DNA of 64,000 nt from Agrobacterium sp. AGB01 (GCF_014851585.1 NZ_JACVAB010000001.1:248001-312000); one strand, 5' to 3'. Numbered from the stretch's first letter, positions 1 to 8,564 are shown. Numbers and translations are program-made. The notes: generated by a model not told the origin, from the sequence alone.

Positions 1-270
1 GAGTGGGCAACCCGAGGAATACTCATAGGTTTCACCGGGTTGCAGGTGTGGAACTTCGCCAACCACCCCGGGGCCGGAAACTTCGTCGACCTGACCGTTC
101 TGGTCGGTGATGTGCCAATAACGGTGGGTCAGGCGCACGGCTGCGTGGGAATTATTGGCAATGACAATCTTGTAGCCCCAGACGTAGCGGCTATCGTCCG
201 GATCTGACTGTTCTTCAAGATAATAAGGGTCGACAGCAACTTCGATCCCGTTTGTCGTTGCACGATACAT
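1..270 (-). CDS. apaG: ApaG family protein (C-terminus outside window)
   Basis: The first 90 residues are visible; the gene runs off the left edge, so about a third of the usual 125-130 residues is missing. The reading [11 protein letters not shown]...[10 protein letters not shown]...[14 protein letters not shown]...[10 protein letters not shown]...VSGPGVVGE matches the ApaG/DUF525 beta-sandwich family, including the GPGVVGEVP and [12 protein letters not shown] strands. The biochemical role is unsettled: mutants of homologues affect cobalt/magnesium tolerance. The gene lies downstream of metZ on the same strand, separated by a terminator-like hairpin. Confidence 0.9.
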   Translation of the reverse strand, partial: MYRATTNGIEVAVDPYYLEEQSDPDDSRYVWGYKIVIANNSHAAVRLTHRYWHITDQNGQVDEVSGPGVVGEVPHLQPGETYEYSSGCPL

Positions 271-413
271 ACGCGCTACCTTTAATGATCTGCTTTATTC
301 TACACTATAACATCCGGTATTCGTCAAGAATTGACATAAAACAGGCGTTACCGAACGCTGACAATGTCGGATAGTAGATTAAATGCTGAAATAGAAGGTA
401 AATTTAGGGCGAA

Positions 414-444
414 GTAAAAGCCATGCTTCACGGAAAGCACGGCT
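414..444 (-). terminator. Terminator after metZ
   Basis: Read on the minus strand, AGCCGTGCTT and AAGCATGGCT form a 10-bp stem (one G-T pair) around a TCCGTG loop, followed by TTTT. It begins a few bases past the metZ stop and separates metZ from apaG. Confidence 0.7.
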
Positions 445-454
445 TAGTTTGGTG

Positions 455-1639
455 TCAGGCCGAGACCTTGGACAGTGCCTGGGCGAAGTCATCAACCAGA
501 TCGTCAGTGTCTTCAATACCGCAGGACAGACGCAACGTACCGCTGGCAATGCCCATTTCGGCACGGGCTTCATCCGTCAGGTTCTTGTGGGTGGTGGTTC
601 CCGGGTGGGTGATCAGGCTCTTGGCATCGCCGAGATTGTTGGAAATCTTCACGATATCAAGGGCGTTCTGCAGGGCGAAAGCTGCTTCTTTGCCACCCTT
701 CAGCTCGAAGGCCACCATGGTCGAACCGCCCGTCATCTGGCGGGCAATGATATCTGCCTGCGGGTGATCCTTGCGGCCCGGGTAGATAACCTTTGCAACC
801 TGCTTCTGTTCAGCAAGGAAGTCGGCAATGCGGGTAGCATTGGCGGTCTGCTGCTTGACGCGCAGTGCCAATGTTTCCAGTCCCTTCATCATCGTCCAGG
901 CATTGAACGGCGACAGGGCAGGGCCGGTATGACGGTAATATTCCTGAAACTCTTCTTCGATCCACTTCTTGTCGGAAAGCACGACACCGCCAAGGCAGCG
1001 GCCCTGACCATCAATGTGCTTGGTCGCGGAGTAGACGACAATATGTGCGCCCAATTCAAGCGGCTTCTGGAAAAGCGGCGTGGCGAAAACGTTGTCAACA
1101 ACCACCTTTGCGCCAATCTGGTTGGCCAGCTTGGCAACACCGGCAATATCAACCACTTCCAGTGTCGGGTTGGTCGGGCTTTCCAGGAAGAAAAGACGGG
1201 TGTTGGGGCGGATGGCGCCTTCCCAGTTGGCAAGGTCACGACCGTCGATCAGTGTGCATTCGATGCCGTATTTTGGAGCCAGCGTCTCGACAACCCAGCG
1301 GCAGGAGCCGAACAGGGCGCGGGCGGCAACGATGTGGTCGCCAGCCTTCAACTGGCACAGTATGGCAGAGGCAACAGCAGCCATGCCCGATGCGGTGGCG
1401 CGTGCTTCTTCGGCGCCTTCCAGCAGGCACATGCGCTTTTCGAACATGTCATTGGTGGGGCTGGCGTAACGGGCGTAAATAAAGCCTTCCGTCTCACCCT
1501 TGAAGCGAGCCTCGGCGGCTTCTGAATTTTCGTAGACAAAACCCTGTGTCAGGTAGAGTGCTTCTGATGTTTCGCCGAACTGCGAACGCAGGCTTCCGCC
1601 GTGAACGAGTTTCGTTGCCGGGCGCCAGTTATTGCTCAT
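455..1639 (-). CDS. metZ: O-succinylhomoserine sulfhydrylase (MetZ)
   Basis: PLP-dependent Cys/Met-metabolism enzyme of 394 residues that makes homocysteine from O-succinyl- (or O-acetyl-) homoserine and sulfide in direct methionine synthesis. Visible motifs are the N-terminal TKLVHGG, the YARYASPTNDMFE segment, the PLP lysine in YSATKHIDGQG and the C-terminal LRLSCGIED typical of this branch. The start was set at MSNNWRP (1639) because GAAGG lies 8 bases upstream; an ATG two codons earlier is too close to it, and the longer open frame runs back through the riboswitch. The SAM-II riboswitch upstream supports the methionine assignment over cystathionine lyases, which are related in sequence. 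Confidence 0.93.
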   Translation of the reverse strand: MSNNWRPATKLVHGGSLRSQFGETSEALYLTQGFVYENSEAAEARFKGETEGFIYARYASPTNDMFEKRMCLLEGAEEARATASGMAAVASAILCQLKAGDHIVAARALFGSCRWVVETLAPKYGIECTLIDGRDLANWEGAIRPNTRLFFLESPTNPTLEVVDIAGVAKLANQIGAKVVVDNVFATPLFQKPLELGAHIVVYSATKHIDGQGRCLGGVVLSDKKWIEEEFQEYYRHTGPALSPFNAWTMMKGLETLALRVKQQTANATRIADFLAEQKQVAKVIYPGRKDHPQADIIARQMTGGSTMVAFELKGGKEAAFALQNALDIVKISNNLGDAKSLITHPGTTTHKNLTDEARAEMGIASGTLRLSCGIEDTDDLVDDFAQALSKVSA

Positions 1640-1654
1640 GTCCATCACCTTCAA

Positions 1655-1687
1655 ACAAAAAAACCGGCCGCAAAAGCAGACCGGTTT
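1655..1687 (-). terminator. Riboswitch-linked terminator in the metZ leader
   Basis: On the minus strand ACCGG pairs with CCGGT around a roughly 14-base loop, followed by seven T. Its left arm overlaps the right arm of an upstream hairpin (AGACCGG...CCGGTCT, about 1676-1699), so the two cannot form together. This looks like an antiterminator/terminator switch attached to the SAM-II aptamer, just before the metZ ribosome binding site. Confidence 0.6.
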
Positions 1688-1694
1688 CGAACAC

Positions 1695-1756
1695 CCGGTC
1701 TTTTTAGCCACTTATTTAACGTGGCTGCAAGCCGACCGGCCAAATCACCACGGGAT
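1695..1756 (-). ncRNA. SAM-II riboswitch (metA motif)
   Basis: The minus strand carries the conserved SAM-II core: CGTGGTGATTTG, then GGCTTGCAGCCACG, then the AAGTGGCTAAAAAG tail. CGTGG (1752-1748) pairs with CCACG (about 1724-1720) to make P1, and the downstream GCTAAAAAG block supplies the pseudoknot strand. The class is known from alphaproteobacterial metA, metX and metZ leaders, where S-adenosylmethionine binding lowers expression. Its place 60-120 bases before metZ fits exactly. Confidence 0.93.
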
Positions 1757-1838
1757 AAAATTGGCATACGCCCGTTAACGGCTTGCGTCAATGCTGGTGT
1801 TTTGGTTTTGTCGGTTGGAAAAGCAACAGGTGAGTATC

Positions 1839-2933
1839 ATGAAAAGAACGACCGGTATTTTAACGGATGGAGCCATCCGCGGCCTGTTCGAAAGCGGCAA
1901 TTTGAAAAGCGAAGCAGCACTGGATTCCGATCAGGTTCAGCCTGCCAGCCTTGATCTGCGTCTTGGCGCCATCGCGTATCGTGTGCGTGCCAGCTTCATG
2001 CCAGGCCCTGATTGCACGGTCATGTCCAAACTCGAGCGCCTGCGGTTGCACGCTATTGACCTCAGTGATGGTGCCGTTCTGGAAACCGGCTGTGTCTACA
2101 TCGTGCCCTTGATGGAAACGGTTGATCTGCCCGCTGGAATGTCCGCGTCTGCCAATCCAAAAAGCTCAACTGGCCGTCTGGATATCTTTACCCGGGTCAT
2201 CACAGATAGCGCGCAGGAATTCGACAAGATCCCGGCCGGCTACAAGGGCCCGCTTTACCTCGAAATCAGCCCGCGCACCTTCCCGATTGTTGTGCGCCGT
2301 GGCTCGCGCCTGTCGCAGATCCGTTTCCGCGTCGGCCATGCGCTGCTCAATGAAGCCGAACTTCTGTCACTGCACGCGGCTGAAACATTGGTTGCCAGTG
2401 AAACGCCGAACGTATCCGGCGGCGGCATTGCGCTGTCGATCGACCTAGAGGGTTTTGGCGAAGACCGTCTGATCGGTTATCGCGGCAAACATCACACCTC
2501 CGTGGTGGATGTCGACATCAAGGCGCAGCATGATGTCTTTGATTTCTGGGAGCCTCTTTATAACCGTGGCCGCTCTGAACTGATCCTTGATCCCGACGAG
2601 TTCTATATTCTCGTGTCCAGAGAGGCAGTTCATGTGCCACCGCTTTATGCGGCGGAAATGACGCCTTTCGATCCGCTGGTCGGTGAATTCCGTGTGCACT
2701 ATGCCGGTTTCTTCGATCCGGGCTTCGGCCATGTGAGTGCCGGCGGTGCGGGCAGCCGTGCCGTTCTGGAAGTGCGCAGCCATGAAGTGCCGTTCATTCT
2801 GGAACATGGCCAGATTGTCGGCCGTCTGGTCTATGAACATATGCTGGAAAAACCGCAGGGCCTTTATGGCGCGGGCTCAGGGTCCAACTATCAGGCGCAG
2901 GGCCTCAAGCTTTCCAAACATTTTCGGATGTAA
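1839..2933 (+). CDS. dcd: 2'-deoxycytidine 5'-triphosphate deaminase, long form
   Basis: Converts dCTP to dUTP, feeding thymidylate synthesis. The 364-residue product belongs to the long alphaproteobacterial form, about twice the length of E. coli Dcd. The first half has the dUTPase/Dcd fold signature: QPASLDLRLG near residue 35, SSTGRLD near residue 108 and YLEISPRTFPIVVRRGSRLSQIRF near residues 145-168. The second half repeats the fold with FDPLVGEFRVHYAGFFDPGFG. The start at MKRTTGI follows CAGGTGAG at a normal distance; an ATG 48 bases upstream lacks such a site. Confidence 0.92.
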   Translation: MKRTTGILTDGAIRGLFESGNLKSEAALDSDQVQPASLDLRLGAIAYRVRASFMPGPDCTVMSKLERLRLHAIDLSDGAVLETGCVYIVPLMETVDLPAGMSASANPKSSTGRLDIFTRVITDSAQEFDKIPAGYKGPLYLEISPRTFPIVVRRGSRLSQIRFRVGHALLNEAELLSLHAAETLVASETPNVSGGGIALSIDLEGFGEDRLIGYRGKHHTSVVDVDIKAQHDVFDFWEPLYNRGRSELILDPDEFYILVSREAVHVPPLYAAEMTPFDPLVGEFRVHYAGFFDPGFGHVSAGGAGSRAVLEVRSHEVPFILEHGQIVGRLVYEHMLEKPQGLYGAGSGSNYQAQGLKLSKHFRM

Positions 2934-2958
2934 TGGGCCAGTAGCCCATCCAAAACTG

Positions 2959-2980
2959 ACCGCGGCTTGACAGCCGCGGT
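2959..2980 (+). terminator. Hairpin after dcd
   Basis: ACCGCGGCT and AGCCGCGGT form a perfect 9-bp stem with a TGAC loop, 26 bases after the dcd stop and before tRNA-Gly. No run of T follows, so it is a probable but not canonical terminator. Confidence 0.5.
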
Positions 2981-3005
2981 GATCTGTTGAATCTCTTTAG
3001 CCATT

Positions 3006-3079
3006 GCGGGTGTAGCTCAATGGTAGAGCAGCAGCTTCCCAAGCTGAATACGAGGGTTCGATTCCCTTCACCCGCTCCA
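3006..3079 (+). tRNA. tRNA-Gly (anticodon CCC)
   Basis: A full cloverleaf can be read: acceptor GCGGGTG with CACCCGC, D arm GCTC...GAGC, anticodon loop TTCCCAA giving anticodon CCC, T arm GAGGG TTCGATT CCCTT with minor mismatch, and an encoded 3' CCA. It lies between dcd and the convergent ftsI-like gene, whose stop is only 6 bases further on. Confidence 0.97.
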
Positions 3080-3085
3080 GTAATT

Positions 3086-4861
3086 TCAGTAATTCACGAT
3101 CATTTGCGGTTTACCTTCAATTTTGAAGCTGGGTTTGGTGCCAAGCAAGGCTGCCGTTCGCGCAATGATTTCCTTGGTCATTGGTGCGGCAGTGGACGCG
3201 GCGGTCCGTCCGCCATTTACACCGGTTTTGGGCGCGTCAACGATGGTCAACACAACGTAACGCGGGTCATCCATTGGAAAGCCGGCGACGAATGCGTTGA
3301 AATTGATGTCCTTGGCGTAACGACCATTGATGACCTTGTCGGCGGTGCCGGTCTTGCCACCGACATTAAAACCTTCAACTTGGGCTGCGCGGCCTGAACC
3401 TTTCAGGCCATTCCATGTGTAGAGGTAACGCATATCCGCACTGGTTTTTTCCTTGATCACGGCGCGCGAGACGATGGCTGCGTCTTCAATGGTGCGGGGC
3501 AGGAAGGTTGGGCTGATCAGATTGCCGCCGTTGATCAGGGCTGCGGCGGCGACGGCGGTCTGCAAAGGTGTCGTTGCAATGCCATGACCGAAGGAGATCG
3601 TCACCGAGTTGATCTTTTTCCATGTCCTTGGCTGGGTCGGCGTGGCCACACCAGGCATTTCGGTGTCCATCTTGGACAGAAGACCAAGCCGGGTCAGAAA
3701 TTCCTGATGGCCCTCAATGCCGACACGATCGGCGATATCCGCCGTGCCGATATTGGAGGAATACTGGAAGATTTCCGGGATCGAAAGCGGGCGGTATTTG
3801 CCCTTGAAATCGCGGATCGTGAAACCACCCATGCGGATCGGACGGGAAGCATCGATAACGGTATTCAGATTTATCTTTTCGGCGTCGAGGCCCATGGCCA
3901 GCGTGAAACTCTTGAAGGTGGAGCCCATCTCGAATGTGGCATTACTCATTCGGTTGAACCACCCCTTTTCATATTCCTTGTCGACACTGCCATCGGCAAG
4001 TGTGCGGGAGGGCTGATTGGGATCGTAATCCGGTACCGATGCCATGGCGATCACTTCACCCGTATCGACATCGAGAATAACTGCGCCTGCCGCCTCGGCC
4101 TGATAGTCGACCATGGCTTTGGCGGCAATTTCCCGCACCATATTCTGCACGCGCAGGTCAATGGAAAGCCGGACGGGTTCAAGACGGGTGTCGGAGGTCA
4201 AGCCGACGGATCTGAGATCGGCATAACCTTGCTGGTCGATGTAGCGTTCCATTCCCGCCAAACCGAGATTGTCGATGTTGACGTGGCCGACGATATGCGA
4301 GGCAACCGGGCCGCCGGGGTAAAAACGCCGTTTCTCCGGGCGAAAACCAATACCGGGGATGCCAAGCGCCAGAATATCTGATTGTTGTTTCGGTGTAAGT
4401 TGACGCCGTAACCACTGAAACGCACTTCCCGATTGCAGCCTTCTGTGCGTGTCTTTCCAGTCGAGATTGGGAAGAACCGTTGCCAGTTTTTCCACGACCT
4501 CGTTAGCGTCTATGATTTTTCGCGGTTCGGCATAGAGGGAAACTGTGTTGATGTCGGTTGCAAGCAACTCGCCATTGCGATCGAGAATGTCAGGGCGTGA
4601 GGCCATGGCGTGGGTGTTGAACGAAATGGCACCGGTAACGGAGGGGTCGGCCATGCCATATTGGACGAGGCGTGCGCCGATCGTCACATACATGATGGCA
4701 AAAGCGGCGATCAAAAGAGTAAGCCTTTGCCGGGCCTGCCGTGTTCGACGCGCTCCGCTGCCCGAGATGGTTCCCCCCGGCGCCTTGCCTTTCACTTCCA
4801 TGCGGAAGTGAGCGCGGCTTCTAAGCCGGACAATAAAACCAATCATTCGGCCGAAACCCAC
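3086..4861 (-). CDS. ftsI: Peptidoglycan D,D-transpeptidase, FtsI/PBP3 type
   Basis: Class B penicillin-binding protein of 591 residues that cross-links septal or polar peptidoglycan in the periplasm. One N-terminal membrane anchor (LTLLIAAFAIMYVTIGARLV, about residues 47-66) precedes the PBP dimerisation domain (RPDILDRNGELLA, residue 89 on). The transpeptidase motifs are S314-TFK, S368-SN and K503-TG. The gene is not flanked by mraZ, ftsL or murE, so it may be a second FtsI paralogue like PBP3b of Agrobacterium rather than the division-cluster copy. An alternative start at M6 (MIGFIV) is equally reasonable, since neither has a strong ribosome binding site. Confidence 0.9.
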   Translation of the reverse strand: MGFGRMIGFIVRLRSRAHFRMEVKGKAPGGTISGSGARRTRQARQRLTLLIAAFAIMYVTIGARLVQYGMADPSVTGAISFNTHAMASRPDILDRNGELLATDINTVSLYAEPRKIIDANEVVEKLATVLPNLDWKDTHRRLQSGSAFQWLRRQLTPKQQSDILALGIPGIGFRPEKRRFYPGGPVASHIVGHVNIDNLGLAGMERYIDQQGYADLRSVGLTSDTRLEPVRLSIDLRVQNMVREIAAKAMVDYQAEAAGAVILDVDTGEVIAMASVPDYDPNQPSRTLADGSVDKEYEKGWFNRMSNATFEMGSTFKSFTLAMGLDAEKINLNTVIDASRPIRMGGFTIRDFKGKYRPLSIPEIFQYSSNIGTADIADRVGIEGHQEFLTRLGLLSKMDTEMPGVATPTQPRTWKKINSVTISFGHGIATTPLQTAVAAAALINGGNLISPTFLPRTIEDAAIVSRAVIKEKTSADMRYLYTWNGLKGSGRAAQVEGFNVGGKTGTADKVINGRYAKDINFNAFVAGFPMDDPRYVVLTIVDAPKTGVNGGRTAASTAAPMTKEIIARTAALLGTKPSFKIEGKPQMIVNY

Positions 4862-5073
4862 ATCCGTTCAATACGGTGACACCTGAATGGTTCAACACCC
4901 GCTGAATGGAAGTGTGTCTGTAAAATGGCTGAAAGCCAACGAAAGCGTCGTTTGTTTTGAAGACGACATTAAAATTATATTAATATACATCTAAAGTTGC
5001 GGAGAGGCGGTTAACGTTTGATTTTCCTTCGGCCGGAAGCATTAAACCTTATACCGCCCATCGCATTAAATCG

Positions 5074-5967
5074 TCAGGCGATGCCCTTGCCGCCCGTTAC
5101 ACCGTAAACTTCACCGTTGATGAAGCTTGCTTCCTGTGACGCGAGAAGGACATAAACGGGTGCAAGTTCAACCGGTTGACCGGGGCGACCAAAATCGCTG
5201 TTCTCACCAAAATGCCGAACCTTCTCGTCAGGCTGGCCACCGCTCGGTTGCAGCACCGTCCAGAAGGGGCCGGGCGCCACCACGTTGGCACGCACACCCT
5301 TTTCAATCAGCTGTTTTGACAGCGCCTTGGTGTAGGCCACAATACCGGCTTTGGTTGTGGCATAATCAAGCAGGATGGGGGAGGGCTCATAGGCCTGAAC
5401 AGATGCGGTGGTAATCACTGAAGAACCCGGCTGCAGATGTGGGACAGCCGCTTGGGCAATCCAATGCAACGCATAAAGATTGGTCTTCATGGTCTGATCG
5501 AAATCGTCAGTGGAGAGCTCGCTTAGGTTCTCTCGGTATTGCTGTCTAGCAGCATTAATGACGAGGATATCCAAACCGCCGAGGTCGCTGACCGCTTTTT
5601 CAACCATCTCGCGGCACCAAGTTTCATTTTTGATGTCTCCCGGCAAGGCAACACCAATGCGTCCCTCAGCCTCAATCAGTTCGATCACCCTCTCAGCGTC
5701 TGGCTCTTCATCTTCGAGATAAGAAATGGCGACATCAGCACCTTCGCGGGCAAATGCAATCGCGACGGCGCGACCTATACCGGAATCGCCGCCGGTAATC
5801 AGAGCCTTGCGTCCTGCGAGTTTGCCGGAGCCTTTGTAACTTTCTTCGCCGTGGTCAGGAGAGGGAACCATATTCTGCACCAAGCCCGGCATAGGTTGTG
5901 GCTGCGCATCGAAGGGGGGCGCGGGATATCGTTTGCGTGGATCCTGAATGGTGAGGCGGTCATTCAT
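5074..5967 (-). CDS. SDR family oxidoreductase, general-stress type
   Basis: NAD(P)-dependent short-chain dehydrogenase of 297 residues. The cofactor motif is TGGDSGIGRAVA (about residues 58-69), the active-site serine lies in SSVITTASVQAY and the catalytic pair in YATTKAG. The 45-residue proline-rich N-terminal extension (MNDRLTIQDPRKRYPAPPF) is typical of the YghA/YhdF/GSP39 subgroup, which is stress-induced in several bacteria; the substrate is not known. GGGAG lies 8 bases before the ATG. It is 80 bases behind the glycine-rich stress protein gene and may be the last gene of that operon. Confidence 0.85.
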   Translation of the reverse strand: MNDRLTIQDPRKRYPAPPFDAQPQPMPGLVQNMVPSPDHGEESYKGSGKLAGRKALITGGDSGIGRAVAIAFAREGADVAISYLEDEEPDAERVIELIEAEGRIGVALPGDIKNETWCREMVEKAVSDLGGLDILVINAARQQYRENLSELSTDDFDQTMKTNLYALHWIAQAAVPHLQPGSSVITTASVQAYEPSPILLDYATTKAGIVAYTKALSKQLIEKGVRANVVAPGPFWTVLQPSGGQPDEKVRHFGENSDFGRPGQPVELAPVYVLLASQEASFINGEVYGVTGGKGIA

Positions 5968-6047
5968 GTGTGCTCTCCCTGATACGGTTGCTTAAACGGC
6001 AAATGGAGCGCCACCGGTGGGAAGCGCTCCATCTAGCTGCATGGATT

Positions 6048-6650
6048 TTAGCGGAGGGTCTGATACCGGCGCTGTTCCGCTGCGATTTCGTCGTGGCTAT
6101 AAGGATCACGCGTGTCGTCAAAACGGCTCCAGCCGTCCTGTTCATAAGTGCGTCGACGTTCAACCGGATCAACCAGGTTTGAGCGTTTGAGAATTGCCGA
6201 GGCTTCATCGACCTTTGCCTCGTCCACCTTTGCAACAACGATGCTGCCGCCACGACGTACACCTTCGGCATAAACATGGGCATGTTCCTCAGGCACACCG
6301 GCGCTGACCAGCGAGCCGATAATACCGCCAGCTGCGCCACCTGCTACAGCGCCAGCAACAGCGCCTGCCGCCGTCGCAGCAAGCCAACCTGCAGCCACCA
6401 CCGGTCCGACGCCGGGAATAGCCATCACACCAAGCCCGGTCAGCAAACCAACGCCGCCACCGGCGACCGCGCCGACGCCTGCACCGGTTCCGGCACCTTC
6501 AGCGGCTTTGGTTTCAGATGTCTCGTCTTTGGTTGTGCCGTCATGCGCAACGATGCTGATGTCGTTCGAGGGAATACCTGCTGCTTCAAGCGCAGTCACT
6601 GCGTTGCGCGCGTCATCACGAGTGTCAAAAAGTCCGGTTACTGTACGCAT
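6048..6650 (-). CDS. General stress protein 17M-like protein with glycine-rich hydrophobic core
   Basis: The 200-residue product begins MRTVTGLFDTRDDARNAVTALEAAGIP, the YflT/GSP17M-type N-terminal fold in which a short alpha/beta unit is followed by a Gly/Ala-rich stretch. Residues 60-120 are almost entirely small residues (GAGTGAGVGAVAGGGVGLLTG repeated in character), able to form membrane hairpins. A hydrophilic tail with acidic and aromatic residues follows. GGAGGAAACATCA before the ATG fixes the start; the longer open frame would run into the preceding gene. No enzymatic motif is seen. The start lies 28 bases after the PepSY-like gene, so the two are probably co-transcribed. Confidence 0.75.
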   Translation of the reverse strand: MRTVTGLFDTRDDARNAVTALEAAGIPSNDISIVAHDGTTKDETSETKAAEGAGTGAGVGAVAGGGVGLLTGLGVMAIPGVGPVVAAGWLAATAAGAVAGAVAGGAAGGIIGSLVSAGVPEEHAHVYAEGVRRGGSIVVAKVDEAKVDEASAILKRSNLVDPVERRRTYEQDGWSRFDDTRDPYSHDEIAAEQRRYQTLR

Positions 6651-6678
6651 TGATGTTTCCTCCAAATTTTTTTGAATT

Positions 6679-6990
6679 TTACTGAGTGACAATATTGCCC
6701 TGATAGTCGAGGCCGACATCGGCTTCTGCACCATCCTTGGTGGCCTTGGCGCGCCAGATACCCTGTGAATCAAGCGTCAAACCCGTCACCGCAGTATAAC
6801 CCGCAGCCTCGATGCGCTCTTTGGCCTGTGCTTCTGTGAAGCTGTTCTCACCGGCAACAGGTGCGGTCGGATTGGTGCTATCCGGCGTGGTAACCGCAGG
6901 CGTTTCTCCCGACTGCGTAGGGGCCGGCTGCTGCGCAAAGGCTACCGTAGACAATAGAGTAACCGCTCCGGCGATAACCAGATTTTTCAT
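6679..6990 (-). CDS. Secreted PepSY-like small protein
   Basis: 103 residues. A clear signal peptide (MKNLVIAGAVTLLSTVAFAQ) is followed by a Pro/Thr-rich linker and a C-terminal domain, FTEAQAKERIEAAGYTAVTGLTLDSQGIWRAKATKDG, that resembles a single PepSY repeat (helix, then strands ending in a G-x-x-x position). Likely periplasmic; role unknown. AGGAT precedes the ATG. An EcfG-like promoter sits 34 bases upstream, and the gene leads the run 6990-5074. Confidence 0.75.
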   Translation of the reverse strand: MKNLVIAGAVTLLSTVAFAQQPAPTQSGETPAVTTPDSTNPTAPVAGENSFTEAQAKERIEAAGYTAVTGLTLDSQGIWRAKATKDGAEADVGLDYQGNIVTQ

Positions 6991-7023
6991 TTTTTTGATC
7001 CTTTCTAGCTGTAGTGTGGATTA

Positions 7024-7048
7024 AACCTTTGAGACGGCAGATAGTTCC
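7024..7048 (-). promoter_or_regulatory. EcfG-like promoter, one mismatch
   Basis: On the minus strand GGAAC (7048-7044), 16 bases, then GGTT (7027-7024). The consensus for the general stress sigma factor EcfG is GGAAC-N16/17-CGTT. It is 34 bases before the PepSY-like gene start, the right place to drive 6990-5074. Confidence 0.5.
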
Positions 7049-7090
7049 GTAGAATGCTTTTTAGTCATCTAGCGGACAAAGAAACTGGTG

Positions 7091-8113
7091 TTAGAGACAG
7101 CTTAAAAAATCCCGCAGCAGAACTTCGTCCTTGCGCATATGGGCGGTGCGTTTAGCCGCCGATTGAGTGAGCTTTACAAGTTTGGTACGCGTCGTCTCAT
7201 CGCTTGCCAGAGCAAGCACCGCGGGATGGATGTAACTTTTCCTGCAGATTGCAGGGGTGTTGCACAGTTCCAGCGAGGCTGCATGGCACATGGCCTTGAG
7301 GGTCAGCGGTTGGCTGGTGGCGAGACACCGCAACGCGTAGCTGAACGCTGCCAGCGTCCCTCCCCAGGTTCGGAAAGTTTTGGCAGAAATGCTCTGGCCG
7401 GCAATACCTGCCAGATATCCGTTTAACTGGCTGGAATCGACGGGATGAATTTTATTGTCTGCATCCTGCCATACGAAAAGCTGCTTACCAGGCAGATCGG
7501 CAATCTCTTCAAGTATTTTCTGCAGGCGTGGCTGTTTCAGCGTCCGTTGAACCTTGGTGCCACCCTTTGCCTTGAATTTGAGGTCGATGGTGTTTCCAAA
7601 TTTTACATGCCTTTTCAGCAGTGTTGTCGCGCCATATGTGCCATTGTCGCGCAAGTAAGATTTATTGCCGACCCGCAGAAATGTGGCGTCAAGCAACAGC
7701 ACTATGGCTGCCAATGTCACGGTTTCTGGGCTTATACCGCGCTCGATATCGGCAATTGACCGCCGCCGGATCGCTGGCAGGCACTGTGAAAATTCCAGGA
7801 GTTGGTCGTACTTCCGTTCACCCCGCAAAGTCTGCCAATCCGGGTGATAACGATATTGCTTGCGGCCTCTCGCATCCAGTCCGGTCGCCTGCAAGTGCCC
7901 GTTCTCTTTCATGCAAATCCAGACATCTTTGTAGGCGGGCGGAATGCCAAGGCTCTTGATGCGCTGGATGATGGTCGTGTCCCTGACCGGTTCTCGATCA
8001 GGAAATCTGTAATGAAAGCCTCTGCCAGAGCGAAGCCGAGTAATGCCCGGCTCCTTGTCTTGGACATATATCAAACCACTTTTCTTCAACTCACGCGTTA
8101 CAAGCGTATCCAT
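7091..8113 (-). CDS. DNA topoisomerase IB (poxvirus-like)
   Basis: 340 residues, the usual length for bacterial small type IB topoisomerases, which relax supercoils by a 3'-phosphotyrosine intermediate. The N-terminal DNA clamp (RLRSGRGFHYRFPD ... IPPAYKDVWIC ... GRKQYRYHPDW) is followed by the catalytic domain with Arg in LLDATFLRVGN, the KGG loop (FKAKGGTKVQRTL), Arg in KTFRTWGGT, and the nucleophile Tyr in CRKSYIHP near residue 294. It follows an unknown 134-residue gene at 18 bases, so both probably share the EcfG-type promoter at 8565-8590. Found in stress-related accessory loci of many rhizobia; native role poorly defined. Confidence 0.93.
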   Translation of the reverse strand: MDTLVTRELKKSGLIYVQDKEPGITRLRSGRGFHYRFPDREPVRDTTIIQRIKSLGIPPAYKDVWICMKENGHLQATGLDARGRKQYRYHPDWQTLRGERKYDQLLEFSQCLPAIRRRSIADIERGISPETVTLAAIVLLLDATFLRVGNKSYLRDNGTYGATTLLKRHVKFGNTIDLKFKAKGGTKVQRTLKQPRLQKILEEIADLPGKQLFVWQDADNKIHPVDSSQLNGYLAGIAGQSISAKTFRTWGGTLAAFSYALRCLATSQPLTLKAMCHAASLELCNTPAICRKSYIHPAVLALASDETTRTKLVKLTQSAAKRTAHMRKDEVLLRDFLSCL

Positions 8114-8131
8114 CGGGGCACCGGCAATGAG

Positions 8132-8536
8132 TTAATTTGTTTGGCTTGGCGTGATATTGTCGACCCGCACGATGCCATCGATAATACCACGTTCGATTCC
8201 GGCTAGTGCCGGACCATCATCCACCACGCTATAAAGCTTTTCGTTGCGGTACATGCTGGCGTTGGCGGTAGTGACATCTTCCGCCGGCGCAGCATCGATT
8301 TCCAGAAAATCCAGCTCTCTGTCCGCAGCGACAATTCGCGCATCGCCAGCAGACACTGCGCAAACGACAAGTTCATCATGTGCTGTCGCATCAAGCCAGT
8401 TGGGATCATCGTTGGCAGCCGTTGGAATAAGCCGGTAAATACGAAGATTTTGTCCATCAATAACGGTCGATACTGGGGCGTCGACTTCCGCGGTCAGGTC
8501 ACTTTTAACGGGTTTTTCCAACTTGGGGTCATCCAT
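8132..8536 (-). CDS. Hypothetical protein, 134 residues
   Basis: Not recognised. Soluble, acidic protein without signal peptide or membrane segment. It alternates predicted strands (NLRIYRLIPT, DELVVCAVSAGDARIVAADRELDFLEID, EKLYSVVDDGPALAGIERGI), suggesting a small beta-rich fold. GGAGGT lies 8 bases before the ATG. It is the first gene of a two-gene unit with the type IB topoisomerase, immediately behind a perfect EcfG-type promoter, so a stress role is inferred from context only. Confidence 0.7.
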   Translation of the reverse strand: MDDPKLEKPVKSDLTAEVDAPVSTVIDGQNLRIYRLIPTAANDDPNWLDATAHDELVVCAVSAGDARIVAADRELDFLEIDAAPAEDVTTANASMYRNEKLYSVVDDGPALAGIERGIIDGIVRVDNITPSQTN

Positions 8537-8564
8537 TGCGTTTACCTCCGTACATATTGGTCAC

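Noticed and set aside
449..1525. Long open frame on the plus strand opposite metZ (358 codons)
   Set aside because: It mirrors the metZ codons and shows no family features; metZ is certain on the other strand.
2987..3397. 136-codon frame covering tRNA-Gly and the end of ftsI
   Set aside because: It translates through a tRNA gene and antisense to ftsI.
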